Source: Peribacillus asahii (GTDB taxonomy: Bacteria > Bacillota > Bacilli > Bacillales > DSM-1321). From it: DNA of 64,000 nucleotides. The notes beneath the pieces are model-generated. The model did not search any database. It was not told the origin of the DNA and saw only the letters and a program-made list of their open reading frames with translations. The stretch is taken from contig NZ_CP026095.1 of NCBI RefSeq assembly GCF_004006295.1, forward strand, positions 446,001-510,000, given 5' to 3'. Positions 53,352 to 62,005 of this stretch are shown here, piece by piece (position 1 is the stretch's first letter; each line of letters opens with the position of its first letter). Position numbers and translations under genes: made by a program.

Positions 53352-53898
53352 AGAACAGTTTTTACATCAATTACAGTTATCTTTAAGCAATATATCGGTA
53401 GAGGAACGTCAAGAGATTCTGCAAGATTATGAGGAATATTTTGCAATTGGTTTAGAGGAAGGAAAGACTGAAGAGGAAATTTCAAAGGCACTTGGTTCTC
53501 CTAAGCAAATCGCGAAAGAGCTAGTAGCTTCTGCGCGCATTGAAAAAGTGGAGCATTCAGCATCTGCCGGAAATATTATGCGTGCTGTTTGGGCGGTGAT
53601 CGGGTTAGGCTTTTTTAACCTTGTGATTGTATTGGGTCCATTTATTGGGTTATTAGCTCTTCTTTTTGCTGGCTGGGTTGTTTCTTTATCGTTCATTCTT
53701 TCTCCATTAGGTGTGCTGTTTAATATTATAATGGGTGACTTTTGGTTGTTTGATGTATTTAGCGCTATCGGATTATGTGGAATCGGTATTTTTGTTGGAA
53801 TTGGAATGTTATTCGCAACAAAGGCGTTAACCAAAGGGTTTATTCGCTATTTGCAATTTAATGTATCGCTTGTAAAAGGAGGGCTGAAGCATGATTAA
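53344..53898 (+). CDS. DUF1700 (HAAS-domain) membrane protein
   Basis: A 184-residue protein with a cytoplasmic N-terminal HAAS/DUF1700 segment ([39 protein letters not shown]) and three or four membrane spans after residue 75. It overlaps both neighbours by eight bases, so the three genes are translationally coupled. Function is unknown; the family is thought to act as a membrane partner of the downstream DUF4097 protein. Confidence 0.88.
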   Translation: MNKEQFLHQLQLSLSNISVEERQEILQDYEEYFAIGLEEGKTEEEISKALGSPKQIAKELVASARIEKVEHSASAGNIMRAVWAVIGLGFFNLVIVLGPFIGLLALLFAGWVVSLSFILSPLGVLFNIIMGDFWLFDVFSAIGLCGIGIFVGIGMLFATKALTKGFIRYLQFNVSLVKGGLKHD

Positions 53899-54691
53899 TA
53901 TAAAAAAATTATCGATTATCGCTCTTATTTTGTTAGCAATTGGTGTTGTCGGAGGTCTTTTCACTTATCCTTCAACGATTGAAGCGGATGCAACGATGGA
54001 AGAAAAAGTTATTAAAGAGGAATTTACGGCCTTGAAGGTAGATAGTGACAATGCGAGAGTAGAAATTATTCCTACAAAAGATTCTGCAGCTAAGATAGAA
54101 CTCGTGACGAAAGGATACAAAGGGAGCGAATCAACTTTTACAACAGAAGTAGAAGGAGACATCCTTTCCGTTTCATTTAAATTAAAAGAAAAATGGTTGT
54201 TTCGTTTTGGGTTTCATACCCAATCACAGCATTTAAAAATCTTTTTACCGGAAAAACAATATGAAGATTTTACCATTAAGAACGGGAATGGTGAAGTTCA
54301 AATCGAACAAATGAGGGTAAATAATCTACAAGTGAAAATAGCAAACGGAGAGATAGAATTAGATACGATTATGGCTAAGCGTGTGAACGTTGAGTCGGCG
54401 AACGGTGAAATTTACTTACAAGGTGTAGAAGGAGATATTATTGGATCTACAACGAATGGTGAAATTTTAGTTGAAACGAAAGACTTGGATCGCATGATGC
54501 AATTGACAACTGCAAACGGAGAAATTATCGTTCGAACAGAAAAGGAACCGACCAACACAACCTTTGATGTGGAAGTTGCTAATGGAGACATTAGTATTCT
54601 CGATAAATATGAAGGATCTACGGTAATTGGAAAAGGGAAATATGTTGTAAAATTAAGGACTATCAATGGTGAAATTACAGTTGCAAAATGA
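53891..54691 (+). CDS. DUF4097 family (putative adhesin) beta-helix protein
   Basis: A 266-residue protein with one N-terminal span (LSIIALILLAIGVVGGLF) and an external beta-solenoid. About seven imperfect repeats of roughly 20 residues centre on NGE or NGD turns (KNGNGEVQIEQM, ANGEIELDTI, ANGEIYLQGV, TNGEILVETK, ANGEIIVRTE, ANGDISILDK, INGEITVAK). This is the DUF4097/DUF4098 pattern seen in YvlB- and LiaG-like proteins. It is the last gene of the PadR-DUF1700 module and a terminator follows. Confidence 0.88.
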   Translation: MINIKKLSIIALILLAIGVVGGLFTYPSTIEADATMEEKVIKEEFTALKVDSDNARVEIIPTKDSAAKIELVTKGYKGSESTFTTEVEGDILSVSFKLKEKWLFRFGFHTQSQHLKIFLPEKQYEDFTIKNGNGEVQIEQMRVNNLQVKIANGEIELDTIMAKRVNVESANGEIYLQGVEGDIIGSTTNGEILVETKDLDRMMQLTTANGEIIVRTEKEPTNTTFDVEVANGDISILDKYEGSTVIGKGKYVVKLRTINGEITVAK

Positions 54692-54713
54692 GATAGGTAA
54701 TCATTTTAAGACG

Positions 54714-54743
54714 AAAAAACCGACCGATGAAGGTCGGTTTTTT
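54714..54743. terminator. Convergent terminator
   Basis: AAAAAACCGACC and GGTCGGTTTTTT form a perfect 12-bp stem between the facing 3' ends of the DUF4097 and BASS genes, usable from both sides. Confidence 0.9.
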
Positions 54744-54745
54744 CA

Positions 54746-55705
54746 TTATGCGGCTTTTTGTTTCGCGGAATTATGATAATAACGGTTAAGCCATGCTCCG
54801 TAAAAGGATGCTAAAACTTGTTGGAATAGAGTACCAAGAATAACAGGCACAGCGACAGCAGCTGGGAAATAGGCAACAGCTAGAACAGCTCCTGCTGCGA
54901 TATTTCGCATGCCGCCTGTATACATAACGCTGACAATTTCTTCCTTATCGCATTTTAAGAACTTGGCAATCATCCAAGATAGAAGATAACCTGAAAAGGC
55001 AATAAGAAAGACCATGATGGCCATTTTGATAAGCTTGGCATCGACTTTACTTAAATAAGGAGCTACTTTTGCGCTGTTTAACGTCACACAAACACCGATA
55101 GCCATTTTTGAAAAAGGGGCTAGCTTTGGACCGAGTATTGGTTTGCTTTTCCCTTTGGTGACTTGGTTGAGCAGCATGGCAATCACAGAAGGAATAACGA
55201 CCATGCCAATCAGCCCTTTCATTAAGGCCATTGTATTCATCTCAACTGTTGTACCACTGAAGAAAGCAACACTATATGGAACGATAATTGGTGATAATAA
55301 AGTGTCAATTAATACAATCGTAAGCGCTAAAACTGCATTTCCTTTGTAGATGGTGACCCAAAGTAAGCTAGTTACCCCAGTTGGAATGACAACACCTAGC
55401 ACTAATCCTGTAACTGTCAAGGAATCTCCAGGAAACACTAAATGTCCAAGTGTCCATGCCCAAACAGGCATAATGACGTGAAGAATTCCGAGCACAACAA
55501 GAATCGGCATTGGATTAGTTGCAATATTCTTTAATGATTTGAAATTAGAACCTAGACTTCCCGTGAATGTAATAAAGGCAAAAATCCAAGGAACGAGGAA
55601 GACATAGGACTCTAAATAATAAGCGAAGATTACACCGAGTACAACACTAGCTGGCGTAATAATAGGCATCGCTTTTTCAAGAAAATGATTTAAATTCTGT
55701 AACAA
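54746..55705 (-). CDS. BASS-family (bile acid:sodium symporter-like) transporter
   Basis: A 319-residue, ten-span membrane protein of the bile acid:sodium symporter superfamily: FITFTGSLGSNFKSL near residue 45, GVVIPTGVTSLLWVTIYKGN around residue 110 and the crossover segment MYTGGMRNIAAGAVLAVAYFP near residue 260. Bacterial members move pantoate, pyruvate or other organic acids with sodium. It is divergent from the acetoin operon. The start is TTG at 55705 with GGGGTGGG upstream. Confidence 0.82.
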   Translation of the reverse strand: MLQNLNHFLEKAMPIITPASVVLGVIFAYYLESYVFLVPWIFAFITFTGSLGSNFKSLKNIATNPMPILVVLGILHVIMPVWAWTLGHLVFPGDSLTVTGLVLGVVIPTGVTSLLWVTIYKGNAVLALTIVLIDTLLSPIIVPYSVAFFSGTTVEMNTMALMKGLIGMVVIPSVIAMLLNQVTKGKSKPILGPKLAPFSKMAIGVCVTLNSAKVAPYLSKVDAKLIKMAIMVFLIAFSGYLLSWMIAKFLKCDKEEIVSVMYTGGMRNIAAGAVLAVAYFPAAVAVPVILGTLFQQVLASFYGAWLNRYYHNSAKQKAA

Positions 55706-55911
55706 GCGAGTCCCACCCCTGACAGTATATATAAAGAAAAAAGGAAGTTGCCTTCGTGAAATATTTCTTCTTTCAGACCAAGTTTACCATACCCATCTTA
55801 TAATGCTAGGTCAGAATAGTAGATAGTGAGAGTGGAATTATTTCCTGTTTGTTATTTTTGAAGTCCTGTCTCTAGAGAATGTTTGAAAAATCAAAGGAAT
55901 AGCAAAAAGGG

Positions 55912-55963
55912 AAACAAAGTGAGACAAAACGAGACAACTGTCCCGTTTTGTCTCACTTTGTTT
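55912..55963. promoter_or_regulatory. Long inverted repeat, candidate AcoR enhancer site
   Basis: AAACAAAGTGAGACAAAACG and its exact reverse complement (20-bp arms, 12-base centre AGACAACTGTCC) lie with the centre about 95-100 bases upstream of the predicted acoA transcription start. That is a usual place for binding of a sigma-54 activator. No upstream gene is transcribed toward it on the plus strand, since the preceding plus-strand unit already ends in its own terminator. This makes a terminator role less likely despite the T-rich right arm. Confidence 0.6.
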
Positions 55964-56008
55964 TTATTAAAAAACTACATTTCTCTTTGATTTCAAGTTT
56001 TTTCACTT

Positions 56009-56024
56009 TGGCATATTACTTGCA
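56009..56024 (+). promoter_or_regulatory. Sigma-54 (SigL) -24/-12 promoter of the acetoin operon
   Basis: TGGCATATTACTTGCA matches the -24/-12 consensus TGGCAC-N5-TTGCW with the invariant GG and GC at correct spacing; only the sixth base differs. It lies 38 bases before acoA. Acetoin operons in Bacillus depend on SigL and AcoR, whose gene closes this cluster. Confidence 0.9.
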
Positions 56025-56061
56025 TTAATCTTTAATGAATTAACATTAAGGAGGCTGGAAA

Positions 56062-57054
56062 ATGGAAACGATCCAAAATAAAGAAGTGAAGTTATCTCAG
56101 GAAAAAGCGTATTGGATGTATAAAAAAATGCTAGAAATCCGTCAATTTGAAGATAAAGTTCATGAGCAATTTGCAAAAGGGATTTTACCAGGCTTCGTTC
56201 ACTTATATGCGGGAGAGGAAGCTGTAGCTGTTGGTGTTTGTGCCCACCTTAATGAAAAAGATAGTATTACAAGCACTCACCGTGGTCATGGCCACTGTAT
56301 TGCAAAAGAATGTGATTTAAATGGGATGATGGCTGAAATTTACGGCAAAGTAACTGGGCTGTGCAAAGGAAAAGGCGGCTCAATGCATATTGCTGATTTA
56401 GATAAAGGAATGTTAGGGGCGAATGGCATTGTTGGAGGAGGTTTTCCTCTTGCTTGTGGTGCAGCATTAACGGCTAAATATAAAAAGACTGACAATGTAA
56501 GCGTTTGCTTCTTTGGTGATGGTGCCAATAACCACGGGACTTTCCATGAGGGGATTAATCTTGCGGCGATTTGGAAACTACCTGTTATCTTTATTGCGGA
56601 AAACAATGGCTATGGAGAAGCCACTCCATTTAGTTATGCGTCTAGTTGTAAAACGATAGCTGACCGGGCGATTGGCTATAATATCCCTGGTGTTCGCGTG
56701 GATGGAAAAGATGTCATGGCTGTTTACAAGGCGGCTGAAGAGGCTGTTCAAAGAGCGCGAAGAGGAGAAGGGCCTACATTAATTGAATGCGTAACCTATA
56801 GAAATTATGGGCATTTTGAAGGAGATGCTCAGAAATATAAAGTGGACCAAGAAAAGAAAGAACATAAGCAAGAGAAAGATGCCATTGTACAATTTAGAAA
56901 CTATTTATTGGATCAGCAGCTCTTATCTGAAAAAGAATTGATTTCTCTTGAAAGTTCAGTAGAAAAAGCAATTGAACAAGCGGTGAAGTTCAGTGAGGAA
57001 AGTCCTTATCCGGAGGCAGACGATTTACTAAAAGATGTATATGTATCCTATTAA
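56062..57054 (+). CDS. acoA: Acetoin dehydrogenase E1 alpha subunit AcoA
   Basis: A 330-residue thiamine-diphosphate-dependent E1 alpha subunit. GDGANNHGTFHEGINLAAIWKLPVIFIAENN spans the thiamine motif, here cited by its ends GDG and NN (residues about 153-183); THRGHGHCIAKE and GMLGANGIVGGG are also conserved. It cleaves acetoin to acetaldehyde with hydroxyethyl transfer to AcoC. AAGGAGG precedes the ATG; it is the first gene of acoABCL under the sigma-54 promoter. Distinction from pyruvate dehydrogenase rests on length and operon context (acoR). Confidence 0.92.
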   Translation: METIQNKEVKLSQEKAYWMYKKMLEIRQFEDKVHEQFAKGILPGFVHLYAGEEAVAVGVCAHLNEKDSITSTHRGHGHCIAKECDLNGMMAEIYGKVTGLCKGKGGSMHIADLDKGMLGANGIVGGGFPLACGAALTAKYKKTDNVSVCFFGDGANNHGTFHEGINLAAIWKLPVIFIAENNGYGEATPFSYASSCKTIADRAIGYNIPGVRVDGKDVMAVYKAAEEAVQRARRGEGPTLIECVTYRNYGHFEGDAQKYKVDQEKKEHKQEKDAIVQFRNYLLDQQLLSEKELISLESSVEKAIEQAVKFSEESPYPEADDLLKDVYVSY

Positions 57055-57077
57055 ACATTGAAAGGGAGGAATGGGGA

Positions 57078-58112
57078 ATGAGTAGAAAAATTAGTATGTC
57101 TCAAGCAATTAATGAAGCGATGGCGATTGCGATGAGAAGGGATGAAGATGTCATTCTTATGGGAGAGGATGTAGCTGGGGGTGCAGAAGTCGATCATCTG
57201 CAGGATGATGAAGCATGGGGCGGTGTATTAGGAGTTACAAAAGGGTTAGTGCAAGAATTTGGTCGAGAGCGGATTTTAGATACACCGATCGCGGAGGCTG
57301 GTTATATGGGAGCGGCGATGGCTGCTGCTTCAACTGGATTACGTCCGATTGCAGAGCTTATGTTTAATGATTTTATTGGGAGCTGTTTGGATGAAGTCTT
57401 AAACCAGGGCGCCAAGTTCCGTTATATGTTCGGAGGGAAAGCGCAGGTACCGGTTACAGTCCGTACGATGCACGGTGCCGGGTTTAGAGCCGCTGCTCAA
57501 CATTCACAAAGCTTATATGCATTGTTTACGAGTATACCAGGATTGAAAGTAGTTGTACCATCTACACCTTATGATGCGAAAGGGTTGTTACTTGCAGCAA
57601 TTGAGGATAATGATCCTGTCATCTTTTTTGAAGATAAGACGCTTTATAATGCAGTAGGTGAAGTACCAGAGGGTTATTACACAATTCCGCTTGGAAAAGC
57701 AGAGGTCAAGAGAGCAGGCTCAGATTTGACTATCGTTGCAATTGGAAAGCAAGTTCAAACGGCTCAGCAGGCTGCAGAACAGCTTGCTAAGAGAGGGGTC
57801 GAAGTGGAAATCGTCGATCCACGCAGTTTATCACCTTTAGATGAAGATACGATTCTATCTTCTGTTGCAAAGACAAATCGATTGATTGTGATAGACGAGG
57901 CGAACCCAAGGTGCAGTATAGCTACTGATATTGCAGCATTAGTTGCGGATAAAGGCTTTGATACGCTCGATGCTCCAATCAAACGAATTACTGCACCACA
58001 TACGCCGGTACCATTTTCTCCACCGCTAGAGGATATTTATTTACCAACACCAGAAAAAGTGATCAAGGTTGTATCAGAGTTATTAGGAGAACCATCAATT
58101 CTTGGAGTCTAA
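57078..58112 (+). CDS. acoB: Acetoin dehydrogenase E1 beta subunit AcoB
   Basis: A 344-residue transketolase-like E1 beta subunit. VILMGEDVAGG near the N terminus, DTPIAEAGYMGAAMAAASTGLRPIAELMFNDF in the thiamine-facing region, and VEIVDPRSLSPLDEDTI in the C-terminal domain are typical. It pairs with AcoA to form the E1 heterotetramer. GGGAGGAATGG precedes the ATG. About 200 bases separate it from acoC, occupied by a palindromic repeat. Confidence 0.92.
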   Translation: MSRKISMSQAINEAMAIAMRRDEDVILMGEDVAGGAEVDHLQDDEAWGGVLGVTKGLVQEFGRERILDTPIAEAGYMGAAMAAASTGLRPIAELMFNDFIGSCLDEVLNQGAKFRYMFGGKAQVPVTVRTMHGAGFRAAAQHSQSLYALFTSIPGLKVVVPSTPYDAKGLLLAAIEDNDPVIFFEDKTLYNAVGEVPEGYYTIPLGKAEVKRAGSDLTIVAIGKQVQTAQQAAEQLAKRGVEVEIVDPRSLSPLDEDTILSSVAKTNRLIVIDEANPRCSIATDIAALVADKGFDTLDAPIKRITAPHTPVPFSPPLEDIYLPTPEKVIKVVSELLGEPSILGV

Positions 58113-58121
58113 GAAAAACAT

Positions 58122-58292
58122 AAGGCTGTCCCCAAAGTCATGAAGGACAACATCCAGGAATCCAGACAGGAAAATGTCCTTCATCGGAGTCGTGAAGGAC
58201 AATATTCAGAAATCCAGTAAAGGAATGGGGCTGTCCATTGGCTTTTCGTTGATGCTTTTTATTTTAGGACATTTTAGACAGCCCCATGACTA
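58122..58292. repeat. Palindromic intergenic repeat (MITE/REP-like) inside the aco operon
   Basis: The element begins GGCTGTCCCC and ends GACAGCCCC, with a further GGGGCTGTCC inside. It includes two direct copies of a 25-base unit starting TGAAGGACAA (58141 and about 58193) with a few differences and an inverted TGTCCTTCA. Such ends and hairpin potential are typical of non-autonomous repeats in Bacillus intergenic regions. It has no coding capacity. Confidence 0.65.
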
Positions 58293-58312
58293 AGTAAAGG
58301 GAGGAATGCAGT

Positions 58313-59542
58313 ATGGCAGTAGAAGTAGTAATGCCCAAATTAGGTATGGCTATGAAAGAGGGCGTCGTTTCCGAGTGGAATAAGGGAGTGGGAGATTCTG
58401 TTGAAAAGGGTGAATTAATTGCTAGTATTAATTCCGAAAAAATAGAAATGGACATTGAATCCCCGGCAGAAGGAACATTACTAAATATTGCTGTACCAGA
58501 AGGGCAAGGTGTTCCGCCTGGGACGGTAATTTGTTATATCGGCAATACAAATGAAAAAATAGTGACGAAGGAGTCCGATATTCAAATAAACAAAGTAGAA
58601 AAGGAACAGACTGAAATATCCAACACTTCAGAGCCATCAAGTCTTCCGATTAGTAAAACGAATGATCGCGTGAAGATTTCCCCGGTTGCACGGAAAATTG
58701 CACAGGCCGCTAATCTTGATATTAGTAAGATTCAAGGTACTGGACCAGGAGGACGAATTACGAAAGAAGATGTACAGGAAGCCATCAAGAAACTAGAATC
58801 CGAGCCCCTAATTAAACAAGAAAGAACGATTTCTCCTCAAGCATCTGTAGAGAAGAGAAAAGAAATGTCTGTTACCGGCATGCGTAAAGTCATTGCTGCA
58901 CGTATGAAGGATAGCTTACAAAATAGTGCTCAATTAACGATTACGCTAAAAGCTGATGTAACAGATTTAATTCAATTACAGAAGCAATCTGCAAAAATCA
59001 TCCAAACTGATGATGAAAATAAAATTACTATCACAGACTTTATTGCTAAAGCAGTTGTACTTTCATTACAAGAGCATCCGCAAATGAACAGCGCTTATAT
59101 AGATGAAACAATTCATTTGTTTGAGTCTGTTCATCTTGGTATAGCTGTTGCTTTAGAAAAAGGGTTAGTTGTTCCAGTGATAAGAAATGCGGAAGCTTGT
59201 ACAGTTCGACAGCTAGCGAAAAAAGGGAAGGAACTTGCTAAGCGTGCTCGTGAAGGGCAGCTTCCTAGCGAAGAAATGACTGGTTCTACTTTTACGATTA
59301 GCAATCTTGGTTCATACGGTGTTGAGCACTTTACTCCAATTTTGAATACACCTGAAACAGGAATTCTAGGTGTAGGAGCTGCTTATGATGCTCCTGTTTA
59401 TATCGGAGAAGAATTGAAGCGAAGAACTCTTTTGCCGCTTAGCTTAACGTTCGATCATCGCGTACTGGATGGAGCGCCTGCTTCAGCCTTTTTCCGAACA
59501 GTGAAACGATACTTAGAACAGCCATTGACGATGCTTTTATAG
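58313..59542 (+). CDS. acoC: Acetoin dehydrogenase E2 (dihydrolipoyl acetyltransferase) AcoC
   Basis: A 409-residue 2-oxoacid-dehydrogenase-type E2: an N-terminal lipoyl domain with the lipoylated Lys in NSEKIEMDIESPAEG (about residue 43), a linker, the E1/E3-binding domain (ISPVARKIAQAANLDI, GTGPGGRITKEDV; about 120-160) and the catalytic domain ending with LTFDHRVLDGAPASAFF, which holds the active-site His and Asp. It transfers the acetyl group from acetoin cleavage to CoA. GGGAGG precedes the ATG. Confidence 0.93.
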   Translation: MAVEVVMPKLGMAMKEGVVSEWNKGVGDSVEKGELIASINSEKIEMDIESPAEGTLLNIAVPEGQGVPPGTVICYIGNTNEKIVTKESDIQINKVEKEQTEISNTSEPSSLPISKTNDRVKISPVARKIAQAANLDISKIQGTGPGGRITKEDVQEAIKKLESEPLIKQERTISPQASVEKRKEMSVTGMRKVIAARMKDSLQNSAQLTITLKADVTDLIQLQKQSAKIIQTDDENKITITDFIAKAVVLSLQEHPQMNSAYIDETIHLFESVHLGIAVALEKGLVVPVIRNAEACTVRQLAKKGKELAKRAREGQLPSEEMTGSTFTISNLGSYGVEHFTPILNTPETGILGVGAAYDAPVYIGEELKRRTLLPLSLTFDHRVLDGAPASAFFRTVKRYLEQPLTMLL

Positions 59543-59560
59543 AAAGGGGGAAGCAATTCT

Positions 59561-60940
59561 GTGAAACCAATAGCCGTTATAGGAGGGGGACCTGCTGGGT
59601 ATGTAGCAGCAATTACTGCTGCCCAGCAGGGACAAAATGTACTGTTAATAACAGAGGGGCCGCTAGGGGGAACTTGTTTAAATGAGGGGTGTATGCCCAC
59701 TAAAGCTTTATTGGAAAGTGCCGATACGTATGAATTGGTCAAAAATGCAGAGAATTTAGGAATTCGTCTTTCTTCGTCCGTTGAGATAGAGTGGAGTGTC
59801 GTACAACAAAGGAAAGAAGAAATTGTTACAACGCTTGTTCAAGGCATTCAATATTTAATGAAAAAGAATAAAATTCGCGTTATTCAAGGAAGCGCATCTT
59901 TCATAACGAATCAACGATTAAGGATTGACAATAATGAACAACAAGAAGAAATCGAAGTAAGTAAAGTCATTGTTGCTTCCGGGTCAGAACCAATCTCTTT
60001 ACCGTTTGCGCCATTTGATGGAGAGTGGGTGATTCATAGTGGTCAGGCGATGTCGCTTCCATCGATTCCTTCCTCTCTTTTGATTATTGGAGGAGGTGTA
60101 ATTGGCTGCGAGTTTGCTAGTATTTATAGCAGGATGGGAACGAAGGTTACGATAGTTGAAATGGGAAAACAACTCTTACCGAGTGAAGATCGAGATATTG
60201 CTGAAATATTACATAGGAAATTGGCGGATGAAGGTGTTACTGTTCATACCTCCACCTCTGTAACGGATTTGAACGTGGATAAAAAGCAAGTCCTTATACA
60301 GCTTCAGGATGGTATTATTCAAGAGTTGCAGGCAGATTATGTACTTGTTGCAATTGGAAGGAAACCAAGAGTACACGGCTTAGGTTTAGAGGAAATTGGA
60401 GTGGATTTCTCTAAGCAAGGAATAGCTGTTGATGAATATATGCAAACTAACATTCCTTCTATTTATGCCTGCGGTGATGTGATCGGTGGAATTCAGCTTG
60501 CACATATCGCTTTTCACGAAGGTAGAGTGGCCGCTCTGAATGCCTGCGGTCAAGCTGAAATAGTAAATTATCGCGCGGTTCCGCGCTGTATTTATACCTC
60601 TCCTGAGCTTGCTAGTGTAGGTTTGACGGAAGAACAGGCGAAACATCAATATGGAGATATTAAAATAGGAGAATTTCCGTTTTCCGTAAATGGAAAAGCA
60701 CGAATTTCTAATGAAACGATTGGAAAAGTAAAGGTTTTAGTAGAACCTCAATACAATGAGATACTTGGCATTTCTATTGTAGGTCCTCATGCAACGGAAT
60801 TAATTGGCCAAGGAACGGTTATGTTACATGCCGAGATCACGACAGATGTGCTGGAAAACCTTATAATGGCTCATCCTACATTGTCCGAATCGATTCACGA
60901 AGCATTGCTTAGTACGAGCGGGCATGCTGTACATGTTTGA
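59561..60940 (+). CDS. acoL: Dihydrolipoamide dehydrogenase AcoL (E3)
   Basis: A 459-residue flavoprotein disulfide reductase. FAD-binding IGGGPAGYVAAI, the redox-active pair in GGTCLNEGCMPTK (CxxxxC), NAD-binding IIGGGVIGCEFASIYSRMG, the second FAD contact IYACGDV, and the C-terminal AHPTLSESIHEAL with the catalytic His-Glu pair are all present. It reoxidises the lipoyl group of AcoC. The start is GTG at 59561 with AAAGGGGG upstream, 18 bases after acoC. Confidence 0.94.
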   Translation: MKPIAVIGGGPAGYVAAITAAQQGQNVLLITEGPLGGTCLNEGCMPTKALLESADTYELVKNAENLGIRLSSSVEIEWSVVQQRKEEIVTTLVQGIQYLMKKNKIRVIQGSASFITNQRLRIDNNEQQEEIEVSKVIVASGSEPISLPFAPFDGEWVIHSGQAMSLPSIPSSLLIIGGGVIGCEFASIYSRMGTKVTIVEMGKQLLPSEDRDIAEILHRKLADEGVTVHTSTSVTDLNVDKKQVLIQLQDGIIQELQADYVLVAIGRKPRVHGLGLEEIGVDFSKQGIAVDEYMQTNIPSIYACGDVIGGIQLAHIAFHEGRVAALNACGQAEIVNYRAVPRCIYTSPELASVGLTEEQAKHQYGDIKIGEFPFSVNGKARISNETIGKVKVLVEPQYNEILGISIVGPHATELIGQGTVMLHAEITTDVLENLIMAHPTLSESIHEALLSTSGHAVHV

Positions 60941-60971
60941 TTGATAATCATTATTTTAAGGGGGAATTTAT

Positions 60972-61748
60972 ATGGTTACTAGTCAAAGAATCGCAATTGT
61001 GACTGGCTCAGGTCGTGGGATTGGTCGTGCTATTGCGTTACGTCTAGCTCAGGATGGATTAAATGTGGTAATCAACGATGTTAATTTAGACAACGCTGAA
61101 TCTGTAGTAAGTGAAATCAAGGAACTTGGCCGTGAAAGCTTCGCTGTTCAAGCTGATGTTAGTAATAGAAATGAAGTTTTTCATATGGTTAATCAAGTTG
61201 TTGAGCGTTTTGGACAATTGGATGTTATGGTTTCAAATGCAGGAATTGCCCAAATCAAACCTTTACTTGAGGTAACGGAAGAGGATTTGAATCAAATATT
61301 TAATATAAATGTGAACGGTGTTCTATATTGTCTTCAAGCTGCTGCAGAACAGATGAAAAAACAAAAAGGCGGAAAGATCATTAATGCAGCTAGTATTGCG
61401 AGCTATAAAGGATTCAGCCTGTTAGGTACTTACTCGGCTACTAAATTTGCTGTTAGAGGTCTTACGCAGGCTGCAGCACAAGAGTTGGCACAGTTTGGGA
61501 TTACAGTGAATGCCTATTGTCCGGGAATTGTCGGCACACAAATGTGGGATTTAATCGATGAGAAAATGGGACATTATATGGGTCTAGAAAGAGGAGAGGC
61601 ATTTAAAAAGTTTTCTGAATCGATTACACTTGGGCGACCTGAGACACCTGAAGATGTTGCGAAGTTTGTGTCTTATCTTGCTTCAACAGACTCGGATTAC
61701 ATGACAGGGCAAGCTGTTATGATTGATGGCGGAGTCATTTTTTCATAG
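60972..61748 (+). CDS. Acetoin (diacetyl) reductase / 2,3-butanediol dehydrogenase, SDR family
   Basis: A 258-residue short-chain dehydrogenase. NAD-binding [10 protein letters not shown] at 12-21, NAG in SNAGIAQ, catalytic Ser in [10 protein letters not shown] and YSATK (Tyr and Lys) are in place, followed by the [10 protein letters not shown] and [10 protein letters not shown] tail of acetoin reductases. It interconverts diacetyl, acetoin and 2,3-butanediol, so the cluster could also use butanediol. GGGGGAA precedes the ATG and it probably belongs to the aco operon; a terminator follows. Confidence 0.88.
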   Translation: MVTSQRIAIVTGSGRGIGRAIALRLAQDGLNVVINDVNLDNAESVVSEIKELGRESFAVQADVSNRNEVFHMVNQVVERFGQLDVMVSNAGIAQIKPLLEVTEEDLNQIFNINVNGVLYCLQAAAEQMKKQKGGKIINAASIASYKGFSLLGTYSATKFAVRGLTQAAAQELAQFGITVNAYCPGIVGTQMWDLIDEKMGHYMGLERGEAFKKFSESITLGRPETPEDVAKFVSYLASTDSDYMTGQAVMIDGGVIFS

Positions 61749-61796
61749 AAAAATAAGAATAGTATAAATTAAAATCAAACTTGTATTTTCATAGAG

Positions 61797-61830
61797 AGCT
61801 TCGCGTTTAATTTTTTACGTGAAGCTTTTT
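61797..61830 (+). terminator. Terminator of the aco operon
   Basis: AGCTTCGCGT and ACGTGAAGCT pair (one mismatch) across a nine-base loop, followed by TTTTTATT. Confidence 0.75.
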
Positions 61831-62005
61831 ATTATGAACTTCTTTTGAATTAAATTGGTAAAATATTGTAGGTGTGTACATAATTTCATATAATATTAGA
61901 ATAAGCCTCTATAACAAATACTCATGTTATACTTCATATTTTTGCATTAAATAATACCACTCAATTCGTATTGCGAACGTTTATCAAATGATTAGAGGAG
62001 GATAT

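Larger units (their letters stand above)
55706..56061. other. Divergent control region between the BASS gene and acoA
   Basis: No gene in 356 bases. It contains the inverted repeat 55912-55963 and the sigma-54 promoter 56009-56024 of the acetoin operon, and on the other strand the leader of the BASS gene. AAGGAGG lies directly before acoA. Confidence 0.6.

Noticed and set aside
61971..61987. Possible cre site ahead of acoR (TTGCGAACGTTTATCAA)
   Set aside because: The core CGAACG resembles a cre, but the right half is out of register with the CcpA consensus.
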